A DNA stretch of 64,000 nucleotides from positions 248,001 to 312,000 of the forward strand of contig NZ_OCMF01000004.1 of the NCBI RefSeq assembly GCF_900215295.1, in the 5' to 3' direction. Positions 25,426 to 34,698 of this stretch are shown here, in pieces. The notes under the pieces are model-generated. The model did not search any database. It was not told where the DNA came from and was given only the letters and a program-made list of their open reading frames with translations. The number at the start of each line of letters is the position of its first letter. Positions within the stretch are counted from its first letter, which is position 1. This DNA is from Salinimicrobium sediminis. Lineage in GTDB: Bacteria > Bacteroidota > Bacteroidia > Flavobacteriales > Flavobacteriaceae. Both the position numbers and the translations under genes were made by a program.

Positions 25426-25845
25426 TTAGAACATCTCTCTTCCTGAGAAATGGAATGCTCCTTCAATTTTCGCATTTTCGTCGCTATCACTTCCGTGAAC
25501 AGCATTTTCACCTACAGAAGTCGCGTATTTCTTTCTGATAGTACCTTCAGCAGCGTCTTCAGGATTTGTAGCTCCGATTAAAGTTCTAAAATCTTCAACT
25601 GCATTCTCTTTTTCAAGGATAGCAGCAACGATAGGTCCGCGGCTCATGAATTCAACCAGTTCGCCATAGAAAGGACGCTCAGCGTGTACTTCATAGAATT
25701 TTTCGGCATCGCGACGGGTCATTTGCGTAAGCTTCATCGCAACAATTCTAAATCCTGAAGCAGTGATCTGCTCTAAAATAGCGCCAATGTGTCCATTCTC
25801 AACTGCATCGGGCTTAATCATGGTGAAAGTTCTGTTTCCTGCCAT
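25426..25845 (-). CDS. ndk: Nucleoside-diphosphate kinase
   Basis: 139 residues from the ATG at 25845, the standard NDK length. The frame is open 41 codons further, but that region contains the promoter. The enzyme transfers the gamma phosphate between NTPs and NDPs through a phospho-histidine, here in [16 protein letters not shown]. The N-terminal [16 protein letters not shown] and [12 protein letters not shown] blocks are conserved. It is monocistronic. Confidence 0.97.
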   Translation of the reverse strand: MAGNRTFTMIKPDAVENGHIGAILEQITASGFRIVAMKLTQMTRRDAEKFYEVHAERPFYGELVEFMSRGPIVAAILEKENAVEDFRTLIGATNPEDAAEGTIRKKYATSVGENAVHGSDSDENAKIEGAFHFSGREMF

Positions 25846-25868
25846 TATATCAATTTTTAATTTGGCTG

Positions 25869-25899
25869 CAAAAATAGTCAAAACAATCCCATTTCCAAG
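25869..25899 (-). promoter_or_regulatory. Promoter of ndk
   Basis: On the minus strand CTTG (25896-25899), 19 nt, TATTTTTG (25869-25876). Its position supports the ATG at 25845 as the real start. Confidence 0.7.
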
Positions 25900-25974
25900 C
25901 CTGTAGCTTTTATTTATGGCTTCAGAAGCTATAAAATCACAGCAAAAATACCTTTTTTGGAACCCCATTTAAGG

Positions 25975-26006
25975 TTTCCTTAAGTATGAAATTATCAATA
26001 TCTTCG
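25975..26006 (+). promoter_or_regulatory. Putative promoter of the nrnA operon
   Basis: TTTC (25975-25978), 20 nt, TATCTTCG (25999-26006). One mismatch to TAnnTTTG, and it ends 6 nt before the chosen ATG. Confidence 0.45.
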
Positions 26007-26012
26007 CGTCAT

Positions 26013-27029
26013 ATGACAAATGAAGAAATCTCGAAGGTCAAAGAGTTACTAAAGCCGTCGAAGAAAATAGTAATTGTGCCGCATAAAGGCCCCGACGGAG
26101 ATGCAATGGGTTCCACCCTCGCGTTAAAGATCCTGCTGGAGGAACAGGGACATTTTGTGCATCTTATTGCTCCTAATGATTATCCGGATTTTTTGAAGTG
26201 GATGCCTTACCAGGAAGAAGTTCTTATCTATGATAAGGAGCCTCAAAAATGCGATCCCATTATTGCTGAAGCCGAAGTGATCTTTACCCTGGATTTCAAC
26301 CATCTCTCCCGCGCCGGAGAAATGTATGAGCCGCTGCAAGCTGCAAAGGCCAAATTCATCATGATTGATCATCACCAGCAGCCGGATGATTATGCCGAAA
26401 TCACCTATAGCGATGTGACCATGTGTTCCACCTGTCAAATGGTGTATCATTTCATTGTAAACATTGGACTAAAGGAAAAAATAACACCCCAGATCGCTAC
26501 TTGCCTTTATACCGGGATCATGACCGATACCGGATCCTTCAGGTATCGCTCTACTACCAGTCTCACCCACCGCGTAATCGCCGACCTTATTGAGAAAGGT
26601 GCAGACAATACTACCATTCATGAAAATGTTTTTGACACCAGCTCATACGGGCAGCTGCAATTGCTGGGTTGTGCCCTGCAGAATTTAAGAGTTGTGGAAG
26701 GTTTACGAACCGCTTATATTACTCTTACCCAGGAAGAACTGGACAGGCATAATTTTAAAAAGGGGGACACAGAAGGTTTTGTGAATTACGGGCTTTCCCT
26801 GCAGGGAATTGTTTTCGCTGCAATCTTTATTGAAAATGAAGCCGAAAAAATTGTAAAGATCTCCCTGCGATCAAAAGGGACATTTTCTGTGAATGATTTT
26901 GCCAGGCGTTATTTTAGCGGAGGTGGCCATATCAATGCCGCAGGAGGAAAAAGCGATCTCTCTCTGCAAGAGACAGTTGATAAATTTATTAGTATCTTGC
27001 CCAATTATAAAACAAGTCTGGCACTATGA
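26013..27029 (+). CDS. nrnA: DHH-family phosphoesterase (NrnA-like oligoribonuclease/pAp phosphatase)
   Basis: 338 residues from the ATG at 26013. An in-frame ATG at 25986 would place the promoter box inside the gene. DHH domain motifs: VPHKGPDGDAMGSTLAL, LDFNHLSRAGEM, MIDHHQQPDD and TDTGSFRYRSTT. The DHHA1 end is FSGGGHINAAGG. Family members degrade short RNA oligonucleotides and/or 3'-phosphoadenosine 5'-phosphate with manganese. Its stop overlaps gldI by 4 nt. Confidence 0.88.
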   Translation: MTNEEISKVKELLKPSKKIVIVPHKGPDGDAMGSTLALKILLEEQGHFVHLIAPNDYPDFLKWMPYQEEVLIYDKEPQKCDPIIAEAEVIFTLDFNHLSRAGEMYEPLQAAKAKFIMIDHHQQPDDYAEITYSDVTMCSTCQMVYHFIVNIGLKEKITPQIATCLYTGIMTDTGSFRYRSTTSLTHRVIADLIEKGADNTTIHENVFDTSSYGQLQLLGCALQNLRVVEGLRTAYITLTQEELDRHNFKKGDTEGFVNYGLSLQGIVFAAIFIENEAEKIVKISLRSKGTFSVNDFARRYFSGGGHINAAGGKSDLSLQETVDKFISILPNYKTSLAL

Positions 27030-27589
27030 AAGTAAAGATCGTAATGCTGCTGGCGGGCCTGCTGCTGTTTTCCTGCAAATCTCCCGAAGCCAGGAGGCCG
27101 GTGACCCAAAAATCGGGTTCCTATATCAATGAAGCCGTAGAGCGTAACAGGAAGATCGTTGCCGAAGAAGAGGCACAAATACAAAGGATCATTAAAAACG
27201 ATTCCACCCGGGAGTATATTTCCTCTCCTAACGGGTTCTGGTATTTCTACAATGTTAAAGACACTACCTCTACAAAAACCCCACAATTTGGAGATGTGGT
27301 AGAATTCGACTATTCCCTGCAAACCCTCGACGGCCAAAATATTTATACAGATGAGGAGATCACTCCCCGTACCTACACCATGGATAAGGAGCAACTTTTC
27401 AGCGGACTTAGACAGGGACTCAAAATAATGAAAGAAGGAGAAACGGTGACTTTTCTGTTTCCTTCTCATAAAGCATTCGGATATTATGGCGATAAAAAGC
27501 GAATAGGTAAAGATGTACCTGTGATCTCTAAGGTTACGCTCATGAATATTTCCGAAGAAACCGAAGAAAATAACAACCAAAACAATTAG
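27026..27589 (+). CDS. gldI: Gliding-motility lipoprotein GldI, FKBP-type prolyl isomerase
   Basis: 187 residues. A lipoprotein signal with lipobox LFSCKS is followed by a linker and an FKBP-type peptidyl-prolyl isomerase domain (about 85-180): GDVVEFDYSLQTLDGQNIY, LFSGLRQGLKIMKEGETVTFLFPSHKAFGYYG. GldI is part of the flavobacterial gliding/type IX secretion gene set and is thought to assist folding of envelope gliding proteins. It overlaps nrnA and lies 8 nt before a second PPIase lipoprotein gene. Confidence 0.9.
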   Translation: MKVKIVMLLAGLLLFSCKSPEARRPVTQKSGSYINEAVERNRKIVAEEEAQIQRIIKNDSTREYISSPNGFWYFYNVKDTTSTKTPQFGDVVEFDYSLQTLDGQNIYTDEEITPRTYTMDKEQLFSGLRQGLKIMKEGETVTFLFPSHKAFGYYGDKKRIGKDVPVISKVTLMNISEETEENNNQNN

Positions 27590-27597
27590 ATCCACAA

Positions 27598-28719
27598 ATG
27601 AAGAAAATCAGTTTTTTAATTTTATCCAGCATCTTTTTTGCTTTTACTGCCTGTAATGAAGAATATCCGGACCTTGAAGACGGAATGTACGCCGAAATAA
27701 AGACCAACTACGGTACCGTACTGGCAGAACTATATTATAAAGCTACTCCAATGACCGTGGCGAGCTTTGTTTCTCTTGCTGAAGGAAAAAGCACTATGGT
27801 CGAAGAGCAGTACAGAGATAAACCTTTTTATGACGGACTAGTCTTCCACCGTGTGATCAAGGATTTTATGATCCAGGGTGGTGATCCCCAGGGAACCGGA
27901 AGTGGTGGCCCGGGCTACAAATTCCCTAACGAGATCGTGGATACGCTTAGACATGATTCTAAAGGAATTCTTTCTATGGCCAATTCGGGTCCTAACACTA
28001 ATGGAAGTCAGTTCTTCATTACTTTAAAAGAAACCCCATGGCTTGACGGCATGCATACAGTTTTTGGAAAAGTGGTCCAGGGACAGGAAGTAGTTGATAA
28101 AATAGGTGAGGTGGAAACAGGACCGGGAGATAGACCTGTAGAAGAGGTCGTGATCCAGGAAGTGAAAATTGTAAGAAAAGGAGACGAAGCCAAAAACTTC
28201 GATGCCCCTAAGGTGCTTATTCAGAAACTACAGGACTTCAAATTAGAAGCAGAAGGCAGGGAGAAGAAAATGAATGCTCAAAGAGAGGCAAACAAACAGC
28301 GCTACGAAGGGCTGAAGGCTGATGCCAAAGAGCTTGAAAATGGACTAAAAATGACCATTTTAGAAGAAGGAGATGGTCCACAACCTACTTCCAGCGATAC
28401 AGTACTTGTAAATTACCAGGGGTATTTAGCTTCAGGAGACATCTTTGATACTAATATTGAGAAAGTTGCCGAGGGAGCAGGAATTCTTAACCCAAGAAGA
28501 CAGGAAATGGGCGGCTATTCTCCCATGCCAGTGCAGTATAGTCCGGAAGCACAAATGATTCCGGGATTCAAACAAGGAATTCAACAAATGCAGGTTGGAG
28601 ATAAAGCTGTACTGTTTATTCCTTCTCATTTAGGATATGGAGAAAGAGGTTATCCCCCGGTAATTCCACCATCTGCAGATCTTATTTTTGAGGTCGAACT
28701 GGTAGGAATCCAGGAGTAA
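27598..28719 (+). CDS. Cyclophilin-FKBP fusion lipoprotein (dual-family prolyl isomerase)
   Basis: 373 residues. The signal peptide ends in a lipobox (FTACNE). Residues about 33-195 are a cyclophilin: YKATPMTVASFVSLAEG, FHRVIKDFMIQGGDP, SQFFITLKETPWLDGMHTVFG. A charged helical linker (about 205-255) leads to an FKBP domain (about 258-373) with DTVLVNYQGYL, MIPGFKQGIQQMQVGDKAVLFIPSHLGYG and a long insertion in the first half. It probably acts in the periplasm next to GldI, with which it forms an operon. The hairpin at 28742 ends it. Confidence 0.9.
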   Translation: MKKISFLILSSIFFAFTACNEEYPDLEDGMYAEIKTNYGTVLAELYYKATPMTVASFVSLAEGKSTMVEEQYRDKPFYDGLVFHRVIKDFMIQGGDPQGTGSGGPGYKFPNEIVDTLRHDSKGILSMANSGPNTNGSQFFITLKETPWLDGMHTVFGKVVQGQEVVDKIGEVETGPGDRPVEEVVIQEVKIVRKGDEAKNFDAPKVLIQKLQDFKLEAEGREKKMNAQREANKQRYEGLKADAKELENGLKMTILEEGDGPQPTSSDTVLVNYQGYLASGDIFDTNIEKVAEGAGILNPRRQEMGGYSPMPVQYSPEAQMIPGFKQGIQQMQVGDKAVLFIPSHLGYGERGYPPVIPPSADLIFEVELVGIQE

Positions 28720-28741
28720 GTTCAGATTTTTCAAAAACAAG

Positions 28742-28782
28742 AGGCCTGTCAAAAAGTGATTTTTGACAGGCCTTTGTTTTTA
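28742..28782. terminator. Bidirectional terminator between the dual PPIase and pepD
   Basis: A perfect 14-bp stem AGGCCTGTCAAAAA/TTTTTGACAGGCCT with GTGA loop (28742-28773) is followed by a T-rich tail. Confidence 0.92.
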
Positions 28783-28795
28783 AATCTTTTCAGGA

Positions 28796-30259
28796 TTATT
28801 TCTTCTCCGGAATGTTCTTCAATACTTCTAGCACGAACTTCCAGTATTTCTGAGCAGAAGAGATGCTCGCTCTTTCATCTGGCGAATGGGCACCTCTAAT
28901 GGTGGGTCCAAAGGAGATCATGTCCATTTCGGGATAGTTCTTCCCGAGGATTCCGCATTCGAGTCCGGCGTGACAGGCGGCGATGTCGGGTTTATCTTCA
29001 TTCATTTTTTGATATAGCTCGTCAAGAACTTTTAGAATTGGAGAATCCATGTTAGGTGCCCAACCGGGATAAGCTCCCGAAAGTTCCACTTCAAAACCAG
29101 CAAGTTCAAAACCTGAACGTATGCTGTTGGCCAGATCTGTTTTTGAGGACTCTACTGAAGAACGGGTTAAACAAAGCACTTCAATTTTTCCATTTTTGAC
29201 AGTTACCCTGGCCAAGTTGTTTGATGTTTCAACCAGTCCATCAATATCGGGACTCATCCTGTACACGCCGTTAGGAACAGCATAAAGTGCTTTCACCAAA
29301 AGCTCCTGCACTCCCAGCCCCATTACTTTTTCGGGGGCTTCAGTTTCGGAGATCTCAATATGCAGCTTTGGCTCCAGAGACTTGTATTCCTGTTGAATTT
29401 GCTGGATCAATTTTCCCATTTCCGAAGAAAAATCTTCTTTCTGGATCTTATCGACCACAACTACAGCCTCACTTTCCCGCGGAATAGCATTTCGAAGTCC
29501 GCCGCCGTTGATCTCTGCGATCCTCATTCCGAAGTTTTCAAAGCCACCAAACAGGATACGGTTCATCATTTTATTGGCATTACCCAGGCCTTTTATAATA
29601 TCCATTCCTGAATGCCCCCCCTGCAGGCCTTTAACAACTATCTTATAAGCTACAGTATCGGCAGGCACCTCTTCTTCTTTATAGGTACGGGTGGCGGTAA
29701 TATCTACTCCCCCGGCGCAACCTATTCCAATTTCATTATCTTCTTCGGTATCCAGGTTGAGCAGGATATCTCCCTTTAAAATACCCGGTTTCAGGCCCAT
29801 GGCACCGGTCATTCCTGTTTCTTCATCAATGGTAAAAAGAGCTTCAAGGGCAGGGTGTTCTATTTCCTTACTTTCAAGGATGGCCATCATTGTGGCGACT
29901 CCAAGACCGTTGTCGGCTCCCAGGGTTGTACCTCTGGCCCGAACCCAATCCCCATCCACATACATATCTATTCCCTGTTGGTCAAAATTGAAATTGGAAT
30001 CATTATTTTTTTGATGGACCATGTCTAAATGCGACTGCAGCACAACGGCTTTTTTATGCTCCATTCCGGGAGTAGCAGGTTTCCTTATGATCACGTTCCC
30101 TACTTCATCCACTTCGGTCTCCAGCCCAAGATTGTTCCCAAAGTTCTTCATGAACTCTATCACTCTTTCTTCCTTTTTGGAAGGTCTGGGTACAGCATTA
30201 AGATCGGCAAATTTATTCCAGAGTGGCTTTGGTTCCAAAGCCCTTATTTCTTCATTCAT
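28796..30259 (-). CDS. pepD: Aminoacyl-histidine dipeptidase (M20C, PepD-like)
   Basis: 487 residues, normal PepD length. Zinc ligands and catalytic residues are visible: VLQSHLDMVHQK, TLGADNGLGVATMMA, TIDEETGMTGAMGL, LNLDTEEDNEIGIGCAGG and a C-terminal His in FGPTIRGAHSPDERASI. The lid/dimerisation domain lies between about 210 and 385. It is a cytosolic metallopeptidase that cleaves Xaa-His and a wide range of dipeptides. Its likely -7 box is TATCTTTG (30283-30290, minus). Confidence 0.94.
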   Translation of the reverse strand: MNEEIRALEPKPLWNKFADLNAVPRPSKKEERVIEFMKNFGNNLGLETEVDEVGNVIIRKPATPGMEHKKAVVLQSHLDMVHQKNNDSNFNFDQQGIDMYVDGDWVRARGTTLGADNGLGVATMMAILESKEIEHPALEALFTIDEETGMTGAMGLKPGILKGDILLNLDTEEDNEIGIGCAGGVDITATRTYKEEEVPADTVAYKIVVKGLQGGHSGMDIIKGLGNANKMMNRILFGGFENFGMRIAEINGGGLRNAIPRESEAVVVVDKIQKEDFSSEMGKLIQQIQQEYKSLEPKLHIEISETEAPEKVMGLGVQELLVKALYAVPNGVYRMSPDIDGLVETSNNLARVTVKNGKIEVLCLTRSSVESSKTDLANSIRSGFELAGFEVELSGAYPGWAPNMDSPILKVLDELYQKMNEDKPDIAACHAGLECGILGKNYPEMDMISFGPTIRGAHSPDERASISSAQKYWKFVLEVLKNIPEKK

Positions 30260-30282
30260 ATTATTGGTTTTAAGTTGGAGAA

Positions 30283-30290
30283 CAAAGATA
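30283..30290 (-). promoter_or_regulatory. Putative -7 element (TATCTTTG) of pepD
   Basis: Perfect TAnnTTTG on the minus strand, 23 nt before the pepD ATG. Confidence 0.5.
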
Positions 30291-30401
30291 GGAAGAAATC
30301 AGGGTTTACTTTCTTTACCATGAATTCACGGGTATTTTTAAAGTTGACCGTAGAAAGTGGGCAGAGAACAGCAGACAGAAGACTGTAAAGAAATTATTTT
30401 T

Positions 30402-30528
30402 GCCACGAATTCACGACTGATCTTTCTCTTTCAGTTTTATCACCTCTCCCACCCCGTCAGCCGCGACGGACAACCTCCGGAGGAAGGGAAGGAAACGAGG
30501 TACAATAAATAATTCGTGATTTCGTGGC
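30402..30528. repeat. REP-like intergenic element with 15-bp inverted ends
   Basis: The ends GCCACGAATTCACGA (30402-30416) and TCGTGATTTCGTGGC (30514-30528) are inverted repeats with one mismatch. The interior is far more GC-rich than its surroundings and holds ccgtcagccgcgacgg and the palindrome cctccggagg (about 30475). The 337-nt gap between divergent pepD and DUF3810 (30260-30596) otherwise holds the pepD promoter, degenerate words at 30340-30385 and the DUF3810 -7 box. I see no gene in it. Confidence 0.6.
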
Positions 30529-30587
30529 CAACTATCACTTATTTCACTACTTAATTCCCACTCCTCAATACTATCACCTAAAAATCC

Positions 30588-30595
30588 TATTTTTG
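30588..30595 (+). promoter_or_regulatory. Putative -7 element (TATTTTTG) of the DUF3810 gene
   Basis: Perfect TAnnTTTG ending 1 nt before the first possible GTG start, implying a leaderless transcript from one of the two tandem GTG codons. Confidence 0.45.
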
Positions 30596-30596
30596 A

Positions 30597-31670
30597 GTGG
30601 TGAATAAAAAAGCTGCTTTAATCCTTGCCCTGTTCCTGCCGGTTCAGCTTATCCTCATCAGGATCCTGAGCGGGTACCCGCATTTTGTGGAGCAGTGGTA
30701 CAGCAACGGGGTCTATCCCTTCACCTCTGCCCTGCTGCGAAGAGGCCTTGGATTATTACCTTTTTCATTGGGAGACATCTTATACACCCTACTGGGGATC
30801 ATGATCATAAGGTGGTTTGCACTCAGGGTACAGCAAAGATTTAGGGAGCCCAAACGATGGATCATCAATGGGATCGCTTCTCTTTCCCTCATCTACTTCT
30901 GTTTCAATCTTTTTTGGGGTTTTAATTATTACCGGCTTCCGTTGCACCAGTCTCTTGAAATAGAAGACGATTACACTACCGAAGAATTGATCAACCTCAC
31001 CCGGGACCTTATTAAAACCTCCAATGAACTTCATTTAGAACTTGCGGAAAATGATTCGGTTAAAGTAGAAATGCCTCATTCTAAAAAAGAACTGCTGGAA
31101 TTGTCAATTGCGGGTTATTATAATCTTGAAGAGAATTTTCCCGAGTTGGATTATAATATTCCAAGCCTTAAAAGATCTCTCTACAGTCTTCCCCTCACCT
31201 ATATGGGTTTTAACGGGTATTTGAATCCGCTGACCAATGAAGGGCAGGTGAATACTTTGATTGTACCTTACAAAATTCCCACTACAGCCAGTCACGAAAT
31301 TGGACATCAACTCGGTTTTGCAAAAGAAAACGAAGCTAATTTCCTTGCCTGCCTCACCACCATGAATCATGAGGATCCTTATTTCAGATATTCCGGGTAC
31401 ACTTTTGCATTGAGTTATTGCCTTAGTGAACTATACCGGAGAGATGAAATTCTGGCAGAAGAATTACTCGGGGAAGTCAACTTCGGTATAAAGGAAAATT
31501 ACAGGGAGGTACAGGAGTTTTGGGCAAATCATGCCAATCCCTTTGAACCTTTGTTCATGTATACTTACAATACATTTTTAGTAGCCAATAATCAGCCCGG
31601 GGGGATGCGCAGTTATAGTTATGTGGTAGCACTCCTGGTGAATTATCACAAGAGCAGGGGGAAATTGTAA
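30597..31670 (+). CDS. DUF3810 membrane protein with a zincin-type HEIGH motif
   Basis: 357 residues, GTG start (30597 or the adjacent 30600). Three hydrophobic helices cover residues about 5-115 and are followed by an extracytoplasmic or cytosolic domain. Residues about 230-250 contain TTASHEIGHQLGFAKENEANF. The HExxH plus a downstream Glu (ENEAN) is the gluzincin zinc-protease signature. The family is annotated only as DUF3810, so peptidase activity is inferred. Substrate and orientation are unknown. Confidence 0.85.
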   Translation: MVNKKAALILALFLPVQLILIRILSGYPHFVEQWYSNGVYPFTSALLRRGLGLLPFSLGDILYTLLGIMIIRWFALRVQQRFREPKRWIINGIASLSLIYFCFNLFWGFNYYRLPLHQSLEIEDDYTTEELINLTRDLIKTSNELHLELAENDSVKVEMPHSKKELLELSIAGYYNLEENFPELDYNIPSLKRSLYSLPLTYMGFNGYLNPLTNEGQVNTLIVPYKIPTTASHEIGHQLGFAKENEANFLACLTTMNHEDPYFRYSGYTFALSYCLSELYRRDEILAEELLGEVNFGIKENYREVQEFWANHANPFEPLFMYTYNTFLVANNQPGGMRSYSYVVALLVNYHKSRGKL

Positions 31671-31739
31671 GGCATTGCCATTCTCGATTTTTTTATAACT
31701 TACCTGCTTGAAATTTTTTACCCAATCCTAAATTACTTT

Positions 31740-34694
31740 ATGAAATTAAAAATTTTACTAGGCTTGCTGCTTTGTGTCGTAACCGGGCTGCAGGCGCAGG
31801 AGTATTTTCCTAAAAATGATGCCGTCAAGGCCGGGGTGAATACCAACTTCACCGTTTTCAAAAATGCCAATATCTATGTTGATCCTTCCAATTATATCAC
31901 CGGTGGAATGCTGGCGGTGCGTGAGGGTAAAGTGACTGCTGTAGGCAAGAACATCAAGATTCCCGCTAATGCTGTGGTGATCGACCTTAAAGGAAAAACT
32001 ATTTATCCTTCCTTCATTGACCTCTACACTAACTTCGGAATTGAGGCACCAAAGGCAGAGAACAATTCCAACCGTGGAAATCCCCAGTATGATGCTACCC
32101 GGGAAGGATATTACTGGAATGATCATATCAGACCTGAAACCACAGCCCTGGAGAGTTTTAAATATAACGATACTGAAGCTGAAGAACTTCGGAAGCTGGG
32201 CTTTGGGGTGGTAAATACTCATATGCCCGACGGAATTATTCGTGGTACAGGAATGCTGGTCGCCCTTAATTCTGAAGGCACTCTGGGAGATCGCATCCTG
32301 GATGAAGAATCTGCTCAATACTTCTCTTTTGATAAAAGTGCCAAATCGCGTCAGGTCTATCCTTCTTCAAAAATGGGAGCCATGGCACTGCTGAGACAGA
32401 CCTATCTTGATGCCGACTGGTACTCAAAAGGCAAGGCAGATAATAAAGACCTTGCCCTGGAAGCCTTCAATGAGAATAAAGGTCTCCTGCAGATCTTTAA
32501 AACAGATAATCTTCTGGATGAATTGCGTGCCGATAAGGTGGGGGATGAATTTGGAGTGCAATACGCGATAGTCGGTAGTGGGAACGAATTCGAAAGGCTT
32601 GACGCCATTAAAGCCACCAATGCTCCTTTCATTGTACCGGTAGATTTTCCCGAACCATATGATATGGAAGATCCATACATCGCAGCATATGCGACTTTGG
32701 GAGACATGAAAGAATGGAACCAGGCTCCGGCTAATCTCAGGATGATGGCGCAATCAAATATCCCTTTTGCGATCACCTCTAAGGATGCAAAAAAGAATTT
32801 CCGGGAAAATATTTTAAAAGCTGTAGAATACGGACTTGACAAAAACACAGCTCTTGCTGCACTTACTACTGTTCCTGCAAAACTTATAGGTCAGGAGAAC
32901 AGCCTGGGATCTTTAAAAGAAGGAGCATGGGCGAATTTTATTATCACATCTGGTGATTACTTTGATAAGGAAACTACCATTTATGAAAATTGGGTGCAGG
33001 GAAAAAGATCGGTGATCGAAGATATTGACCTGGTGAACCTCAACGGCACCTATGATGTAAAGGTTGGCGGTAATTCTTATGAGATGAAGGTTACAGGAGA
33101 AGCCGGCAAGCCTAAGGCTGAAGTGAAACTCAACAACAATAAGATTGGATCCAAAATAAATTATAAGAATAACTGGGTGAATATCCTGCTTTCAGCTCCA
33201 GATACCACTAAAGCCGAATATACCCGCCTTAGTGCCAAAATTCCTGAAGACGCAAAAAGCTTCAGCGGAAAAGCCATTTTAGGAGATGGTAGTGAAACTT
33301 CTTTCACTGCAACAAGAACTGCGGAAGCTTCAGCAGATAAAAAAGATAAAAAACCTGAGCATCCGGAAATATTGCCGGTAACTTTTCCAAATATGGCTTA
33401 TGGCTTCGAAAGTCTTCCGAAGCAGGAAAACATACTATTCAAAAATGCCACGGTGTGGACTAACGAGGAACAGGGAATTGTGCAAAATACCGATGTGCTG
33501 GTGCGCAACGGAAAGATAGCCGAAATAGGAAAAGATCTTAATGCCCGCGGAGCTAAGGTAGTCGACGCTACAGGGAAACACCTTACCTCGGGGATCATAG
33601 ATGAGCATTCTCATTTAGCGGCTTCAGCGATCAATGAAGCAGGCCACAACTCTTCTGCCGAAGTACGTATGGAAGATGTTGTAGACCCAGATGATATTGG
33701 CGTTTACCGCAACCTGGCAGGGGGTGTCACCACCATGCAGTTGCTGCACGGATCTGCCAATCCTATTGGAGGGCAGTCGGCAATTCTAAAAATGAAATGG
33801 GGAGCTTCGCCTCAGGAAATGGTCTTAGACAATTCTCCAAAATTCATCAAATTTGCTTTGGGTGAGAATGTGAAGCAGGCGAACTGGGACAGTAATGTAA
33901 GATTTCCGCAAACACGAATGGGTGTGGAACAGGTTTTCATAGATTACTTTACCCGCGCCCGTGAATATGAAGCGCAGAAGAACAGCGGAAAGCCTTACAG
34001 AAAGGATCTTGAAATGGAAACCCTGCTGGAGATCCTCAATGGTGAAAGACACATCACCGCCCACTCCTACGTGCAAAGCGAGATCAATATGCTTATGGAA
34101 GTTGCAGAACAACTTGGCTTTAAGATCAATACTTTTACCCACATTCTTGAAGGCTATAAACTAGCCGACCAAATGGCTGAACATGGCGCCGGAGGTTCTA
34201 CTTTCTCTGACTGGTGGGCATATAAGTATGAAGTCAAGGACGCGATCCCTCAAAATGCTGCCATTATGCATAATGCCGGAGTAACAGTTGCTATCAACAG
34301 TGACGACGCCGAAATGAGCCGGAGATTGAATCAGGAAGCAGCCAAAAGTGTCAAGTACGGTGACATTTCTGAAGAGGAAGCCTGGAAATTTGTAACGCTG
34401 AATCCGGCGAAACTGCTTCACATCGATGATCGTGTGGGTAGTATCAAAGAGGGTAAGGATGCAGATCTTGTACTATGGAATGCCCATCCTCTTTCGGTAT
34501 ATGCAAAACCGGAAAAGACAATGATCGAAGGGGTTGTTTATTTTGACCTGGAGCGCGATAAAAAATTACGCGGGGAAGTGGAAAAGCAAAAAAACCTGCT
34601 CACCACTCAAATGCTGAAGGCCAAGAACAATGGTTTAAAGACTCAGCCGGTCAAAGATTCCAAAAAAGAAGAAATGCACTGTGACACCCTATAA
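31740..34694 (+). CDS. Two-module amidohydrolase-superfamily protein, secreted
   Basis: 984 residues with a signal peptide (MKLKILLGLLLCVVTGLQAQ). It holds two amidohydrolase modules. The first (about 30-430) keeps the fold but reads PSFIDLYTNFG where the metal-binding HxH belongs. The second (about 565-960) is intact, with SGIIDEHSHLAAS (His623, His625), HSYVQSEI, THILEGYKLAD and INSDDAEMSRR. A linker of about 110 residues (GGNSYEMKVTGEAGKP) lies between. Secreted or periplasmic metal-dependent hydrolase of unknown substrate; imidazolonepropionase/prolidase-like relatives suggest amide or peptide-like substrates. It is followed after 4 nt by a related gene. Confidence 0.85.
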   Translation: MKLKILLGLLLCVVTGLQAQEYFPKNDAVKAGVNTNFTVFKNANIYVDPSNYITGGMLAVREGKVTAVGKNIKIPANAVVIDLKGKTIYPSFIDLYTNFGIEAPKAENNSNRGNPQYDATREGYYWNDHIRPETTALESFKYNDTEAEELRKLGFGVVNTHMPDGIIRGTGMLVALNSEGTLGDRILDEESAQYFSFDKSAKSRQVYPSSKMGAMALLRQTYLDADWYSKGKADNKDLALEAFNENKGLLQIFKTDNLLDELRADKVGDEFGVQYAIVGSGNEFERLDAIKATNAPFIVPVDFPEPYDMEDPYIAAYATLGDMKEWNQAPANLRMMAQSNIPFAITSKDAKKNFRENILKAVEYGLDKNTALAALTTVPAKLIGQENSLGSLKEGAWANFIITSGDYFDKETTIYENWVQGKRSVIEDIDLVNLNGTYDVKVGGNSYEMKVTGEAGKPKAEVKLNNNKIGSKINYKNNWVNILLSAPDTTKAEYTRLSAKIPEDAKSFSGKAILGDGSETSFTATRTAEASADKKDKKPEHPEILPVTFPNMAYGFESLPKQENILFKNATVWTNEEQGIVQNTDVLVRNGKIAEIGKDLNARGAKVVDATGKHLTSGIIDEHSHLAASAINEAGHNSSAEVRMEDVVDPDDIGVYRNLAGGVTTMQLLHGSANPIGGQSAILKMKWGASPQEMVLDNSPKFIKFALGENVKQANWDSNVRFPQTRMGVEQVFIDYFTRAREYEAQKNSGKPYRKDLEMETLLEILNGERHITAHSYVQSEINMLMEVAEQLGFKINTFTHILEGYKLADQMAEHGAGGSTFSDWWAYKYEVKDAIPQNAAIMHNAGVTVAINSDDAEMSRRLNQEAAKSVKYGDISEEEAWKFVTLNPAKLLHIDDRVGSIKEGKDADLVLWNAHPLSVYAKPEKTMIEGVVYFDLERDKKLRGEVEKQKNLLTTQMLKAKNNGLKTQPVKDSKKEEMHCDTL

Positions 34695-34698
34695 TTAT

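Noticed and set aside
25845-25968. 41-codon N-terminal extension of Ndk
   Set aside because: It contains the ndk promoter and would exceed the normal enzyme length.
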